Positions 1-8,474 of a stretch of 64,000 nt of DNA are shown here, piece by piece. The stretch spans positions 1,014,077 through 1,078,076 of the forward strand of contig NZ_GL876926.1 in the NCBI RefSeq assembly GCF_000192575.1, given 5' to 3'. A program made the position numbers and the translations under genes. How positions within the stretch are numbered: the first letter of the stretch is position 1; the number at the start of each line of letters is the position of its first letter. A model generated the notes under the pieces. That model searched no databases, was not told where the DNA came from, and saw only the letters and a list, made by a program, of their open reading frames with translations. This DNA is from Novosphingobium nitrogenifigens DSM 19370. GTDB taxonomy: Bacteria; Pseudomonadota; Alphaproteobacteria; Sphingomonadales; Sphingomonadaceae.

Positions 1-5
1 CCGCA

Positions 6-251
6 TCAGATCGCCTCCACGTCGGAAATCGCGTGAGTGACGCGGTCACGACGCAGCCGCAGCCATTGTCCGCAACCATGGACATGGCTCCAGATCTCGA
101 TCTCCTCCCCACGCGGATTGGCGCGGGTATAGAGCCTGCTCATCGCTGTCACGGGCCCGTCATCGAGGCGAACGACACTGTCGAGCGTGCGCTCATAGGC
201 AAATTCCTCCTGCACGCGCGGACCGCAGTGAGGGCATGGGATCAGCATCAT
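6..251 (-). CDS. soxD: Sarcosine oxidase delta subunit
   Basis: Small zinc-binding subunit of heterotetrameric sarcosine oxidase, the cytoplasmic enzyme that demethylates sarcosine to glycine and passes the one-carbon unit to tetrahydrofolate. The 81-residue length fits the family. An N-terminal CPHC pair and a late HVHGC motif supply the Cys/His zinc ligands typical of SoxD. I chose the start at 251 because an AGGGGG ribosome site precedes it and it lies 16 nt after the soxB stop; a second ATG follows directly at 248. The soxB-soxD order implies soxA and soxG just beyond the left edge of the window. Confidence 0.9.
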   Translation of the reverse strand: MMLIPCPHCGPRVQEEFAYERTLDSVVRLDDGPVTAMSRLYTRANPRGEEIEIWSHVHGCGQWLRLRRDRVTHAISDVEAI

Positions 252-267
252 CGCAAGCGCCCCCTGT

Positions 268-1548
268 TCAACGGTTCTGCGGCATCGGACCGGCCCCGGC
301 CTCGTCGATGGTCCGCCCTTGGGCAAAGCGAGCAAGGTCGAAGGGCGCGGCGACCGGATGGCTCTCCCCAGTCGCGAGCAGGTGCGCATAGAGCCGCCCG
401 GAACCCGGCGTTGCCTTGAACCCGCCGTAACACCAGCCTCCGTTGAGATAGAGGCCGGGCAAAGGCATTTCACCGATGATCGGGGAGCCGTCGAAACTCA
501 TGTCGGTGACCCCCGCCCATGTGCGCAGGATGCGCAGGCGCGCAAAGGCAGGCACGAGCGCGATCGCCTGCGCAATCGACTCTTCCAGCCGGATCGGAGC
601 CCCACGCTGGGCATAGCTTGGAAAGAAATCGGGATCGCCGCCACCGACGATCCCGCCCTTGTCACTTTGCGAGAAATAGCAGTGGAGCGTCTGTGACATG
701 ACGACCGTGTCAATCATCGGCTTGACCGCTTCGGTCACCCAGGCCTGAAGCGTATGGCTTTCGATCGGCAGGCGAATCCCGGCAAGCCCGGCGACATGGC
801 CGCTGTTTCCGGCAACACAGATTCCCGTTCGCCCCGCGACAATGTCGCCACGAGTGGTGCGGACCCCGGTCACCCGGTCCGCGTCGCGCAGAAAGCCTGT
901 AACCTCACAATTCTCGATGATGTCGACGCCCAATGCATCGGCCGCACGCGCGAAACCCCATGCCACCGCGTCATGTCGCGCGGTTCCCCCCCGTCGCTGG
1001 ATCAGGCCCCCGAAAATGGGCCAGCGCGCCTCTTTCGACATGTCGAGTAACGGCACCAGCCGCGCGACCTCGTCGGGGCTCATCAGGTCTGCATCCAGCC
1101 CCATCGCCCGCATCGCGTCGCCGCGTTCGGCAAGACGCATCATGTCGGCATCGCTGTGGCCCAGGAAAAGCGCACCGCGTGGCGAGAACATGGTGTTGTA
1201 GTTGAGTTCGTCGGACAACCCGTGCCAGAGTTTCAGCGAATATTCGAACAATCGCTGCAATTCGGGCTGGCGGTAATTGGACCGCACAATCGTGGTGTTG
1301 CGGCCGGTATTGCCGCCCCCGATCCAGCCGCGCTCCAGAACCGCGACACGCCGGATGCCGTGTTCGGCGGCGAGATAATAGGCCGTCGCCAGACCATGCC
1401 CACCCCCGCCGATGACAACGACGTCATAGGATGGCGCAGGCTCTGCCGCGCGCCATGCCCGCCCCCAGTGGCGATGCCCGCCGATCGCGCCCCGCAAAAG
1501 CGAGAGAGCCGAATAGCGGGACCAGGCTAGGGAAGCGATGCGCACCAT
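268..1548 (-). CDS. soxB: Sarcosine oxidase beta subunit
   Basis: Catalytic flavoprotein subunit of heterotetrameric sarcosine oxidase (426 aa), which oxidises the N-methyl group of sarcosine. The N-terminal stretch resembling the family pattern RYSA..LLR..GGHR..W is present. It is followed by the FAD-binding GGGGHG at residues 47-52. The motif GGTARHD (His192) matches the region that carries the covalently bound FMN in known SoxB. The C-terminus has the conserved GWCYGGFKATPGSG. The full length is intact and the gene is followed closely by soxD. It shares a strand with the demethylase genes at 3.2-8.3 kb, which suggests sarcosine or dimethylglycine is an intermediate of the same pathway. Confidence 0.93.
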   Translation of the reverse strand: MVRIASLAWSRYSALSLLRGAIGGHRHWGRAWRAAEPAPSYDVVVIGGGGHGLATAYYLAAEHGIRRVAVLERGWIGGGNTGRNTTIVRSNYRQPELQRLFEYSLKLWHGLSDELNYNTMFSPRGALFLGHSDADMMRLAERGDAMRAMGLDADLMSPDEVARLVPLLDMSKEARWPIFGGLIQRRGGTARHDAVAWGFARAADALGVDIIENCEVTGFLRDADRVTGVRTTRGDIVAGRTGICVAGNSGHVAGLAGIRLPIESHTLQAWVTEAVKPMIDTVVMSQTLHCYFSQSDKGGIVGGGDPDFFPSYAQRGAPIRLEESIAQAIALVPAFARLRILRTWAGVTDMSFDGSPIIGEMPLPGLYLNGGWCYGGFKATPGSGRLYAHLLATGESHPVAAPFDLARFAQGRTIDEAGAGPMPQNR

Positions 1549-1640
1549 GACAAAACAAGGGGTAAGGTGCAGCAGGCCCGGCGGTCGCGTCTAAAAATGT
1601 CATTCCCGCGCGCGAAAATGGCATTGCCCCAAACTGGGCT

Positions 1641-3092
1641 TCAACGGTTCCATTCGGAAAGCTGTCCGCGCCGCCGCCCATAGTCGAGAAGACAGGCCAT
1701 GTAGCGCGGATAGAACTGCACCGGATGCATGTCGGCGGTATCGGCATCGTGCCATTCCTTGCACGTCTTCCCGTCATAGACATGCTCGTTGGGCGTCTCG
1801 GCAGGCTTGCCGTTTTCGACGATCCCCGCATTGGACAAGGTTGCGTAATCGAGATGCCCGGCATCGTGCATGACCGACGCCACCGAAGCCTGATAGACCT
1901 GATTTTCCATCACATCGATCCCACGCAAGGCGAGCGAGACGAGCGACCATTTGTCCTTCGGCGCGCGAGGGGCGTGGCCGGCTGCATCGCTCTCCTGCCA
2001 CGGCGGCATGGCAAGGCTGGTGTTGACGACCAGAGTGACGGCCCCTTCTCCCCCCGGTGCCCCGCCGACGCGTGCCATGCTTTCCGAAGCGCGGATCTGA
2101 TCGAGGAACACCCCGAACCGGGCGCCGCCGTCGATATAGAGATGGATGGTGCTGACCTCCGCCGGGGCCGGATCGAATTCGCGGGTCCGCAGGCTGACCG
2201 GCTTGGCACCGACAGGCACGGACGAGGACGCCAACAGCGCCTCGACATAGGCACGGCGCACTTCGGTCATGCGCTGGTCGGGCTTTTCCCCGACATAAGC
2301 CTTGAGCGCGAGGGCCGTGAGGTCCAGCGCATAACCATGGCCATCGTCGACATCGGTGACACCGACGAAAAGCTTGCGTCCGCGACAGGCTTCGCCCGCG
2401 ATTTCATCGATCGTTCCCGGCGTGATCAGCTCCAGCAGCCGCTTGCGCAACGGGGCAAGGTTGCCCTTCGACCCTTCGATCAGCATGCCGATGCCGCCGA
2501 ACGGGACGATGGAGAGAATGTCGCCTTCCTTGCTGATGCTGTAGGCGAGCGCCAGATCCTCGATGTTGGAGCGCCCGCCCTTCAAAGGCGCGCTGTTGTC
2601 GGCTCCGGGCAAAGTCTTGGTAGCAAGGCCTCCGATCCAGCCGTATTTCCGGTCGGCCGGGGCCGGCTGGCGCGCCAGGAACAGGAATGTCGATTGCAAC
2701 GACCCAGTGCTGACCCCGGTCACGACATCGGGTTCAGGGGGAAGTGCGCCGTGATCCTGCAAGCCCAGAAAGAACCCGGCACCAAAAGCGCCGTGAAGGC
2801 TGCCCCCGGAAAGAACGACATATTGGGGAGCGCCGCCTTTCCGTGGTGCCACCCCGGCGAACCGGGGCAAGGCGCAGACCGGATCATCACTGCCTTTGCG
2901 CAAGCTGACCGCGCCCGCCATGCTCCTTGCAAAAGTGGAGGTCGGTTGCGGATCGTTCGAATCAAAGGAACTCAACCGGCTGGCGGGGATGGCAAGAGGA
3001 CTGGCCAGTGGCGGGCGCGAATGCGCACAAGCGGCCAGAAGCATGATACTCCCGAGAATGCCAGCTTTCCGAACCTGACCACACAACACCAT
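1641..3092 (-). CDS. Patatin-like phospholipase lipoprotein
   Basis: Predicted membrane-anchored lipid acyl hydrolase (483 aa). The N-terminus ends in a lipobox, LLAAC, so the protein is probably a lipoprotein. The patatin signature is complete: oxyanion loop GGSLHGAFGAG, nucleophile elbow GVSTG, and the Asp of a DGG motif (YIDGG) that would complete the Ser-Asp dyad. It lies between the flavoprotein gene ending at 3177 and soxB, with gaps of about 85-95 nt on each side. It may ride in the same transcript, although nothing in amine catabolism obviously needs it. The substrate cannot be read from the sequence. Confidence 0.85.
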   Translation of the reverse strand: MVLCGQVRKAGILGSIMLLAACAHSRPPLASPLAIPASRLSSFDSNDPQPTSTFARSMAGAVSLRKGSDDPVCALPRFAGVAPRKGGAPQYVVLSGGSLHGAFGAGFFLGLQDHGALPPEPDVVTGVSTGSLQSTFLFLARQPAPADRKYGWIGGLATKTLPGADNSAPLKGGRSNIEDLALAYSISKEGDILSIVPFGGIGMLIEGSKGNLAPLRKRLLELITPGTIDEIAGEACRGRKLFVGVTDVDDGHGYALDLTALALKAYVGEKPDQRMTEVRRAYVEALLASSSVPVGAKPVSLRTREFDPAPAEVSTIHLYIDGGARFGVFLDQIRASESMARVGGAPGGEGAVTLVVNTSLAMPPWQESDAAGHAPRAPKDKWSLVSLALRGIDVMENQVYQASVASVMHDAGHLDYATLSNAGIVENGKPAETPNEHVYDGKTCKEWHDADTADMHPVQFYPRYMACLLDYGRRRGQLSEWNR

Positions 3093-3176
3093 GAAGCAAT
3101 CCTCTTACCATCACCGGCGCGGGGAGTAGCATCCATGTTGCAAACGAATATATCCGATTGATCCCTAATCGCTAAT

Positions 3177-4316
3177 TTACCCGGCCGAACTTTCCGCGAT
3201 CCAGCCCTTTATTTCCCGCCAGTCCGGCGCCACTGCGTCGAAACGCGCGAGCGCCAGTTTCGACAGATCGGTGAAGGTACAGGTCTCCTCGACCACCAGA
3301 TCGCGCAGCGCGTGTCCGGTCGCGGGCGAAAGGCCGAACCCGACGCCCGACATGGTGGCGATGACCACATTGTCGAGCCGGTCGAGGATCGGGCGTCCAT
3401 CCGGCGTGTTCTCGACGATGCCCGCCCACGAGCGGATCACGCGACAATGGGCCGCTCGCGGAAAGAGTTCGGCAACGCGCCGGGCAAGGCCGCGCAAAAG
3501 CGGCGTGCTCGGTCGCGCGCCCGGCCCCTCCGCACGGGTGTCGATCCATTCGTGCGGTCCGCCGCCAAAGGCGAGATTACCGCGCAAAGTCTGCCGCCCA
3601 TAGAGACCGTTCCCGTCAACGCCCCCCAACTGCATCAGGGGGAGCGGTTCGGTCACGATCATCTCCGCCCGCGCGGCCGCCAAGGGCACATCGATCCCGA
3701 GCGGCGCGAGCAAGCCCGCGATCTGCGGCCCGGCCGCAACGACCAGGGCATCGCATTCGAACCGCCCTTGCGGGGTCACCACGGCACGCGCCCTTCCCCC
3801 GGGCGCCTCGATCGCCGTGACCGGGCAATGTTGCACAATGCGCCCGCCATGATCCTGCAAGGCCCAGGCATAGGCCTGAACCGTGCGTTGCGGATTGGCA
3901 TGACCGCCGAAACGCAAATGGATGCCGCCAAGACAATTGTCGCCCGCGATCGGCACCATCGCCCGCACCTGCTGCGCGTCGAGAGGGTCGACCCGCCAGC
4001 CCATCGCGTTGCACATCTCGCCGATATAGAGGTAATGACCGAGCTGCTTTTCGGTGACAGCCATGATCACCCGTTCCGGCCGGAATTCGGTCGGATAGCC
4101 GAGCAATTCGTCCATTTGCGGCCACAGGCGCTGTTCCTCGGCAAAGAGGGGGCTCTGGTAATGGCTGGCCCCGCCGCCGTTGCGGCTCGAAGCCTCTGCG
4201 CCCACTACACCCTTGTCGAGGACGAGCACGCTGATGCCTTCGCGCGCCAGCCACCATGCGGTGGAAAGGCCGGTCACCCCGGCGCCGATGACGATGACGT
4301 CGTATCCCGTTCTCAC
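3177..4316 (-). CDS. FAD-dependent amine oxidoreductase, DadA/opine-oxidase-B type
   Basis: Flavoprotein of the D-amino-acid dehydrogenase/sarcosine oxidase (DAO) fold, 379 aa. The FAD motif VIVIGAGVTGLSTAWW is at the extreme N-terminus. The family C-terminal signature DGRPILDR..NVVIATM..GFGLSPATG is present. The start is a GTG at 4316 that overlaps the stop of the upstream BFD flavoprotein in a GTGA, a typical sign of translational coupling. The pair resembles the alpha and beta subunits of opine oxidase or D-hydroxyproline dehydrogenase, so it probably oxidises a secondary amine or N-substituted amino acid. Exact substrate unknown. Confidence 0.82.
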   Translation of the reverse strand: MRTGYDVIVIGAGVTGLSTAWWLAREGISVLVLDKGVVGAEASSRNGGGASHYQSPLFAEEQRLWPQMDELLGYPTEFRPERVIMAVTEKQLGHYLYIGEMCNAMGWRVDPLDAQQVRAMVPIAGDNCLGGIHLRFGGHANPQRTVQAYAWALQDHGGRIVQHCPVTAIEAPGGRARAVVTPQGRFECDALVVAAGPQIAGLLAPLGIDVPLAAARAEMIVTEPLPLMQLGGVDGNGLYGRQTLRGNLAFGGGPHEWIDTRAEGPGARPSTPLLRGLARRVAELFPRAAHCRVIRSWAGIVENTPDGRPILDRLDNVVIATMSGVGFGLSPATGHALRDLVVEETCTFTDLSKLALARFDAVAPDWREIKGWIAESSAG

Positions 4317-5791
4317 AGGTGCATGTTCCCGCCCAGTGCCTCGCGATGGCGCGTTTCGGCTTCGGTGCCGATGTCGCGATAGGGTATCCATTGGGTGGGA
4401 ATGCCGAACCACACGTCCCACCCTTGCGCCATGTCCGCGCGTTCCTGCCAATCGGCGAGAATGCCGAGCGGGACCGGTCGCACCGGCGCGCGCCAGTTTC
4501 CGCGCGGCGCCTTTGCTGGCGGCAGATCGGCGGCCAGAGCCAGAAGCAGGGAAACCTGCTCGCGACACCGTCGCCCCTGGCACAGCCCCATCCCGGCGCG
4601 CGTCAACCGCTTGACCTGCTCGGGATCGGGCGGCCCGTCATCGAGCAGCGTCGCCAGCGAGCGACACCCCAGCCGCTCGGGCCGCGCGAGATAACGCGGT
4701 GGCTGTACCCTCAAAAGATCGGCGCGCGTCACTTCTTCGCACTGGCACACGATCGTCGTCGCCGGGCTCATCGCGATGAGCGCCCGCAGCCAGTCGGCGC
4801 GATAGGTCATGCGATCGAACGATCCGGTCCCGCCCGTTGCGGCACCGATGACGGCGATGCCGGGCAGGACCTCGCCTTCCCCGACGACGGCGCCTCCGCG
4901 CGAGGGATCGGTCGTGACGACAGCCCCGGCAACTTCGGCAAGCTCGATTGCAGGAACGCTGTCGATCGCCATGACGATGGTGTCGCAGGCGATCGTTCTT
5001 GCCTCTCCATCGCCGAGCGGCGCCACGATGATCGCTTCCACGCCATCCGCGCCACCCGTCGCCATCGTCACCCCGCAACCCGTCAGCACGGGAATGCCCG
5101 CCTCGACGATCCGGGCCACAAGCGCTGCATCGCCCTGCGGCGCATCGCGCACTTCGACGAGGGCCGCGACATCGAGCCCGCGTGCATGCGCGAGCAAGGC
5201 CGCTTCGAGCGCAAGATCACCCGACCCCAGCACCACCAACCGCCGCCCGGAAAAGGCGTCATAGCGCGCCACCAGCATATGGAAGGCCAGAGCCCCCATG
5301 ACACCCGGCTGATCCCATCCGGGAAAGGCAAGGGCCAGATCGCGCGCACCAGTGGCAAGGACCAAACGGTCGAAACCAACCGTCCATGCCCGCTCTGCAT
5401 CAGCAAGACCGAGCATGGGGCAAGGAAGCGCGCTGCAATTTTCCCGATTGCGATAGAGCCCCCAGGCACTGGTGCCGAGGCGGACATCGACGCCCGCCTC
5501 GAAACACTGCGCAATCATCGGTTCACTCTCGACGAGTTGTTCGACGAGGCGCGCAGGCGACTGGACAGCCGCCGTCGCGCGTCCTCCGAACCACAGGGGA
5601 ACGTCGCTGCCGACGTCGAGCGCGGACACGGGATGTTCGTCGACGAGCAGAACCCGTTGCCCCGTCCTGGCGGCTTCCAGCGCAGCGGAAAGCCCGGCCG
5701 GACCCGCGCCGACAACGACCATGTCGAAATGCTCGTCGGGCGCCGTGATCTTGCCGTCGATCGCGTGGGGATCATGAATGCGTTGCGTCAT
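4313..5791 (-). CDS. NAD(P)/FAD oxidoreductase with BFD-like [2Fe-2S] domain
   Basis: Flavoprotein (492 aa) like opine oxidase A, hydrogen cyanide synthase HcnB or the sarcosine oxidase alpha core. Residues 28-33 carry the FAD motif GAGPAG. A second dinucleotide-binding motif, VVLGSGDLALEAALLA, lies mid-protein. The C-terminal third has CQC and GLCQGRRC, the four-cysteine pattern of a bacterioferritin-associated-ferredoxin-like [2Fe-2S] domain. It is coupled by ATGA to the PLP enzyme upstream and by GTGA to the DadA-like flavoprotein downstream. In hcn/ooxA-type systems a small ferredoxin gene usually accompanies these two; none is seen here. Confidence 0.85.
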   Translation of the reverse strand: MTQRIHDPHAIDGKITAPDEHFDMVVVGAGPAGLSAALEAARTGQRVLLVDEHPVSALDVGSDVPLWFGGRATAAVQSPARLVEQLVESEPMIAQCFEAGVDVRLGTSAWGLYRNRENCSALPCPMLGLADAERAWTVGFDRLVLATGARDLALAFPGWDQPGVMGALAFHMLVARYDAFSGRRLVVLGSGDLALEAALLAHARGLDVAALVEVRDAPQGDAALVARIVEAGIPVLTGCGVTMATGGADGVEAIIVAPLGDGEARTIACDTIVMAIDSVPAIELAEVAGAVVTTDPSRGGAVVGEGEVLPGIAVIGAATGGTGSFDRMTYRADWLRALIAMSPATTIVCQCEEVTRADLLRVQPPRYLARPERLGCRSLATLLDDGPPDPEQVKRLTRAGMGLCQGRRCREQVSLLLALAADLPPAKAPRGNWRAPVRPVPLGILADWQERADMAQGWDVWFGIPTQWIPYRDIGTEAETRHREALGGNMHL

Positions 5792-7044
5792 ACCTGCTCC
5801 AGCGCCTGGGCGAGATCAGCGATCAGGTCATCGACATGCTCGATGCCGACCGACATGCGGATCGTTCCCTCGGTGATGCCCCCGGCAAGCCGATCAGGTG
5901 CGGGAACATTGTAATGGGTGGTGCTTGCCGAATGGCAGGCGAGCGTCTCCGATCCCCCCAGACTGACCGCCAGCTTCACCAGACGCAGCGCATCGAGCAG
6001 GCGAAACGCCTCGGCCTCGCCGCCATGGAGATGGAACGAGAACGTCGATCCCGCTCCCTTGCACTGCCGATCGAACACCGCGCGCTGGGGCGTCCCCTCG
6101 GGAATGAATCCCAGATAAGTGATCCCGGCAACCTTGGGATGATCGCGCAGGAAAGCCGCGACCGCCGCCGCATTGGTCATTGCCCGCTCCGAGCGGACAT
6201 GCACGCTTTCAAGCGAGCGCAGGACCAGCCAACAGGTGAACGGATCGCAATGGCTACCCAGCATTGTGCGCAGCATGAGCAGCGGATCGATCACCTCTGC
6301 ACGCCCGGAAACGCCGCCTGCAAGCAAGTCGCTATGCCCCCCGCAATATTTCGTGAGCGAAGTCATGCACAGATCGACGCCGAATTCGACCGGTCGCTGG
6401 GCAAACGGCGCGAGAAAAGTGTTGTCGCACACGACCAGCGGACGACGACCGGTCTGGCGCCCGATCTCTTCGGCGACCGCGACGACCAGCGCGATATCGG
6501 TAATCGCGGCGGTCGGATTGGCGGGCGTCTCGATGACGATGAGGCCGAGCGGCCCTTGGGCCATAGCCTTCTGTGCCTGCGCACGGATATGAGTGCCATC
6601 GCACCCGTCGAGAATGGGAACTGTGGCGATGCGGAAATGCGGCAGCATCTGGTTATAGAGCGCATCGGTGCCGCCATAGATCGGGCGACTGTGCAACACG
6701 CTGTCGCCGGGGCGCAGGTATTGCAGGGCAATGGCGCTGTGCGTCGCCATCCCCGAGGCAAAAACCGCCGCGCGTTCGGCGCCGTCAATCGCGGCCAGCC
6801 GGGTTTCCAGCATGGCGAGATTGGGATGGGACAAGCGCGCATAGATGTAATGCGGCTTGCCCGCCTCGGGCCCGGTGCCGCGAAAATAGGCCTCGTGGAT
6901 GTCTTTGGCCTGCCCTGCACTTTCATAGACGAATGTGCTGCTCAGATAGACAGGAGGTTTCGCCGCGCCACTTGCGCTTGCCGGATCATACCCTCCCGCG
7001 ATGGCCAGCGTTTCGGGATGGAACCCGCGCGGATCATGCGGCAT
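5788..7044 (-). CDS. PLP-dependent Cys/Met metabolism enzyme (gamma-lyase family)
   Basis: Fold-type I PLP enzyme of the cystathionine gamma-synthase/gamma-lyase/methionine gamma-lyase family, 418 aa. The Schiff-base lysine is K232 in SLTKYCGGHSD. D207 in VVCDNTF binds the PLP ring nitrogen. Y68 and R70 (YAR) and Y123 (PIYGGT) match the phosphate- and ring-contacting residues. The Cys that follows the active-site Tyr in true methionine gamma-lyases is Gly here. I chose the ATG at 7044, which overlaps the end of the Rieske gene by 11 nt. Its place between an oxygenase and two amine oxidoreductases is unusual; the substrate may be a sulfur- or beta/gamma-substituted amino acid. Confidence 0.85.
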   Translation of the reverse strand: MPHDPRGFHPETLAIAGGYDPASASGAAKPPVYLSSTFVYESAGQAKDIHEAYFRGTGPEAGKPHYIYARLSHPNLAMLETRLAAIDGAERAAVFASGMATHSAIALQYLRPGDSVLHSRPIYGGTDALYNQMLPHFRIATVPILDGCDGTHIRAQAQKAMAQGPLGLIVIETPANPTAAITDIALVVAVAEEIGRQTGRRPLVVCDNTFLAPFAQRPVEFGVDLCMTSLTKYCGGHSDLLAGGVSGRAEVIDPLLMLRTMLGSHCDPFTCWLVLRSLESVHVRSERAMTNAAAVAAFLRDHPKVAGITYLGFIPEGTPQRAVFDRQCKGAGSTFSFHLHGGEAEAFRLLDALRLVKLAVSLGGSETLACHSASTTHYNVPAPDRLAGGITEGTIRMSVGIEHVDDLIADLAQALEQV

Positions 7045-8281
7045 GGGGCATCGCCCCTTCGCCGGTTTTCGCACTGCCGAGCTTTTCCGCGAGATACTCT
7101 TCGGCCCGCGCGCAGTACCAGTCGACAAAGCGCAGCACGAGCACTTCGGCTTCGGGCGAATAGGGTCCCGGCGTATAGCCGGGACTGTCGACCCCGGCCT
7201 GGTTGTTCTCGGCCAGATCCTTGTCCTGGATATTGGTCACATGCCACAACTGCGCCATGGCATTGCTGTCATAATCGACGCCTTCGACCGCATCCTTGTG
7301 AACCAGCCACTTGGCCGTCACCAGCGTTTCTCTGGGCCCGGTCGGCATGGCCGAAAAGAAGAATACCTGCTCGCCGGTCGCATGGGCAAAGCTGTGGGGT
7401 TCAAGTGCCCAGCGCATCGAACCGATGTCCCCGCCGCCCACCGCGCACATCGGCTTGCGCGAAGCGGGGCTGCCGTCCATCGTCATCGATGTCATCCCCG
7501 GATTGAGCGGAAAGCGCAGCGCCTGCCACCAGTCTTCGCCGACCGGACCGCAGGGAAGCCCGAGCTCGGCCATGCGCGCCTCGAACCGGGCGGCGTGATC
7601 GGCCCCGCCGTAATCGAAATAGGCACTCGCATCGATCGGGAAGGTCTTGGACAATTCGGGATGCGAGCCCTGGCAGTGATAACATTCGCGCCCGTTTTCG
7701 AGCACCAGTTTCCAGTTGGCATATTCGACGAGCGTCTCGACCCGCGCCACTTTCGCGTTTTCAAGGTCGTGCGGCCCGAGCAAGGCCTCCATCCCTTCGC
7801 GGAATGCATCGAACGCGGGGGGATTGTCGGCAAGGCAGATGTAGATCACCCCCGCGACCACTTCGAGCGCAATGGAGCGCAACCCGTGGGTCGCGGTCTC
7901 GAAATCGTCGGGCATGCGCGGCGCGTTCAGGAGTTCGCCGTCGAGCGCATACGTCCAGCGGTGATAGGGGCAGACGATACGCGGCGTGCGCCCCACCCCT
8001 TCCTTGCACAGGACCGCCCCGCGATGGCGACAGGAATTGTGGAAAGCCCGGATCGTGCCGTCCTTGCCCCGGATGATGAGGACAGGCCACGGCCCGACCT
8101 TGATCGAGGTATAAGAGCCCGCGGTCGGCACTTCGCATGCGAACCCGGCCATCAGCCACGACCGCCCATAAATGGCGTGGAGATCGAAATCGAAGACTGC
8201 CGGATCGTTGTACAGCGACTGTGGCAGGCTGTAGCCGGGTCGACGAGTCGCAAAGGCCTGCTTGATTTCCGCCAGATCCAC
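7034..8281 (-). CDS. Rieske non-heme iron oxygenase alpha subunit (betaine demethylase type)
   Basis: Aromatic-ring-hydroxylating-dioxygenase-fold protein, 415 aa, closest in layout to glycine betaine monooxygenase GbcA and stachydrine demethylase. The Rieske [2Fe-2S] ligands are C84/H86 (CRHRG) and C104/H107 (CPYHRWTY). The mononuclear iron ligands are H202 and H207 (ECYHCQGSHPEL), with an Asp in QDKDL as the likely third. The GTG start at 8281 has AGGGGAG upstream. It is probably the first gene of the minus-strand operon and would N-demethylate a quaternary ammonium compound. The reductase partner (GbcB-like) is not in the window. A carnitine-type substrate is also possible. Confidence 0.88.
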   Translation of the reverse strand: MDLAEIKQAFATRRPGYSLPQSLYNDPAVFDFDLHAIYGRSWLMAGFACEVPTAGSYTSIKVGPWPVLIIRGKDGTIRAFHNSCRHRGAVLCKEGVGRTPRIVCPYHRWTYALDGELLNAPRMPDDFETATHGLRSIALEVVAGVIYICLADNPPAFDAFREGMEALLGPHDLENAKVARVETLVEYANWKLVLENGRECYHCQGSHPELSKTFPIDASAYFDYGGADHAARFEARMAELGLPCGPVGEDWWQALRFPLNPGMTSMTMDGSPASRKPMCAVGGGDIGSMRWALEPHSFAHATGEQVFFFSAMPTGPRETLVTAKWLVHKDAVEGVDYDSNAMAQLWHVTNIQDKDLAENNQAGVDSPGYTPGPYSPEAEVLVLRFVDWYCARAEEYLAEKLGSAKTGEGAMPHAA

Positions 8282-8380
8282 CTGTCATCTCCCCTTCGAG
8301 CACGAAGGCTTGGCAAACCCGCACGAGCGCCCCACTCGGTGCGAAGGCTGTTTCGCGCCAAACCCTGAGATGCCAAAGTG

Positions 8381-8422
8381 ATGACATGGGCCCGCGCAGA
8401 CCGGCGAATCCCATTATGTCAT
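8381..8422. promoter_or_regulatory. Inverted repeat, candidate LysR operator
   Basis: Perfect 7-bp inverted arms ATGACAT (8381-8387) and ATGTCAT (8416-8422), extended imperfectly by GGG and CCC on the inside. They lie in the gap between the divergent Rieske and LysR genes, a usual place for a LysR-type binding site. Binding is inferred, not shown. Confidence 0.45.
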
Positions 8423-8474
8423 GGCCGCATTCGATTTTTCGGATGGGCTTGGGCGCAAAGATCGGAGAGTACTG

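Noticed and set aside
1725..3161. Long open frame opposite the patatin lipoprotein gene (478 codons)
   Set aside because: Antisense to a clear patatin gene; its product is rich in Arg/Gly/Pro with no domain, as expected for a mirror frame in GC-rich DNA.
5836..7506. Long open frame opposite the PLP and Rieske genes
   Set aside because: Antisense to two genes with complete motifs; no recognisable protein features.
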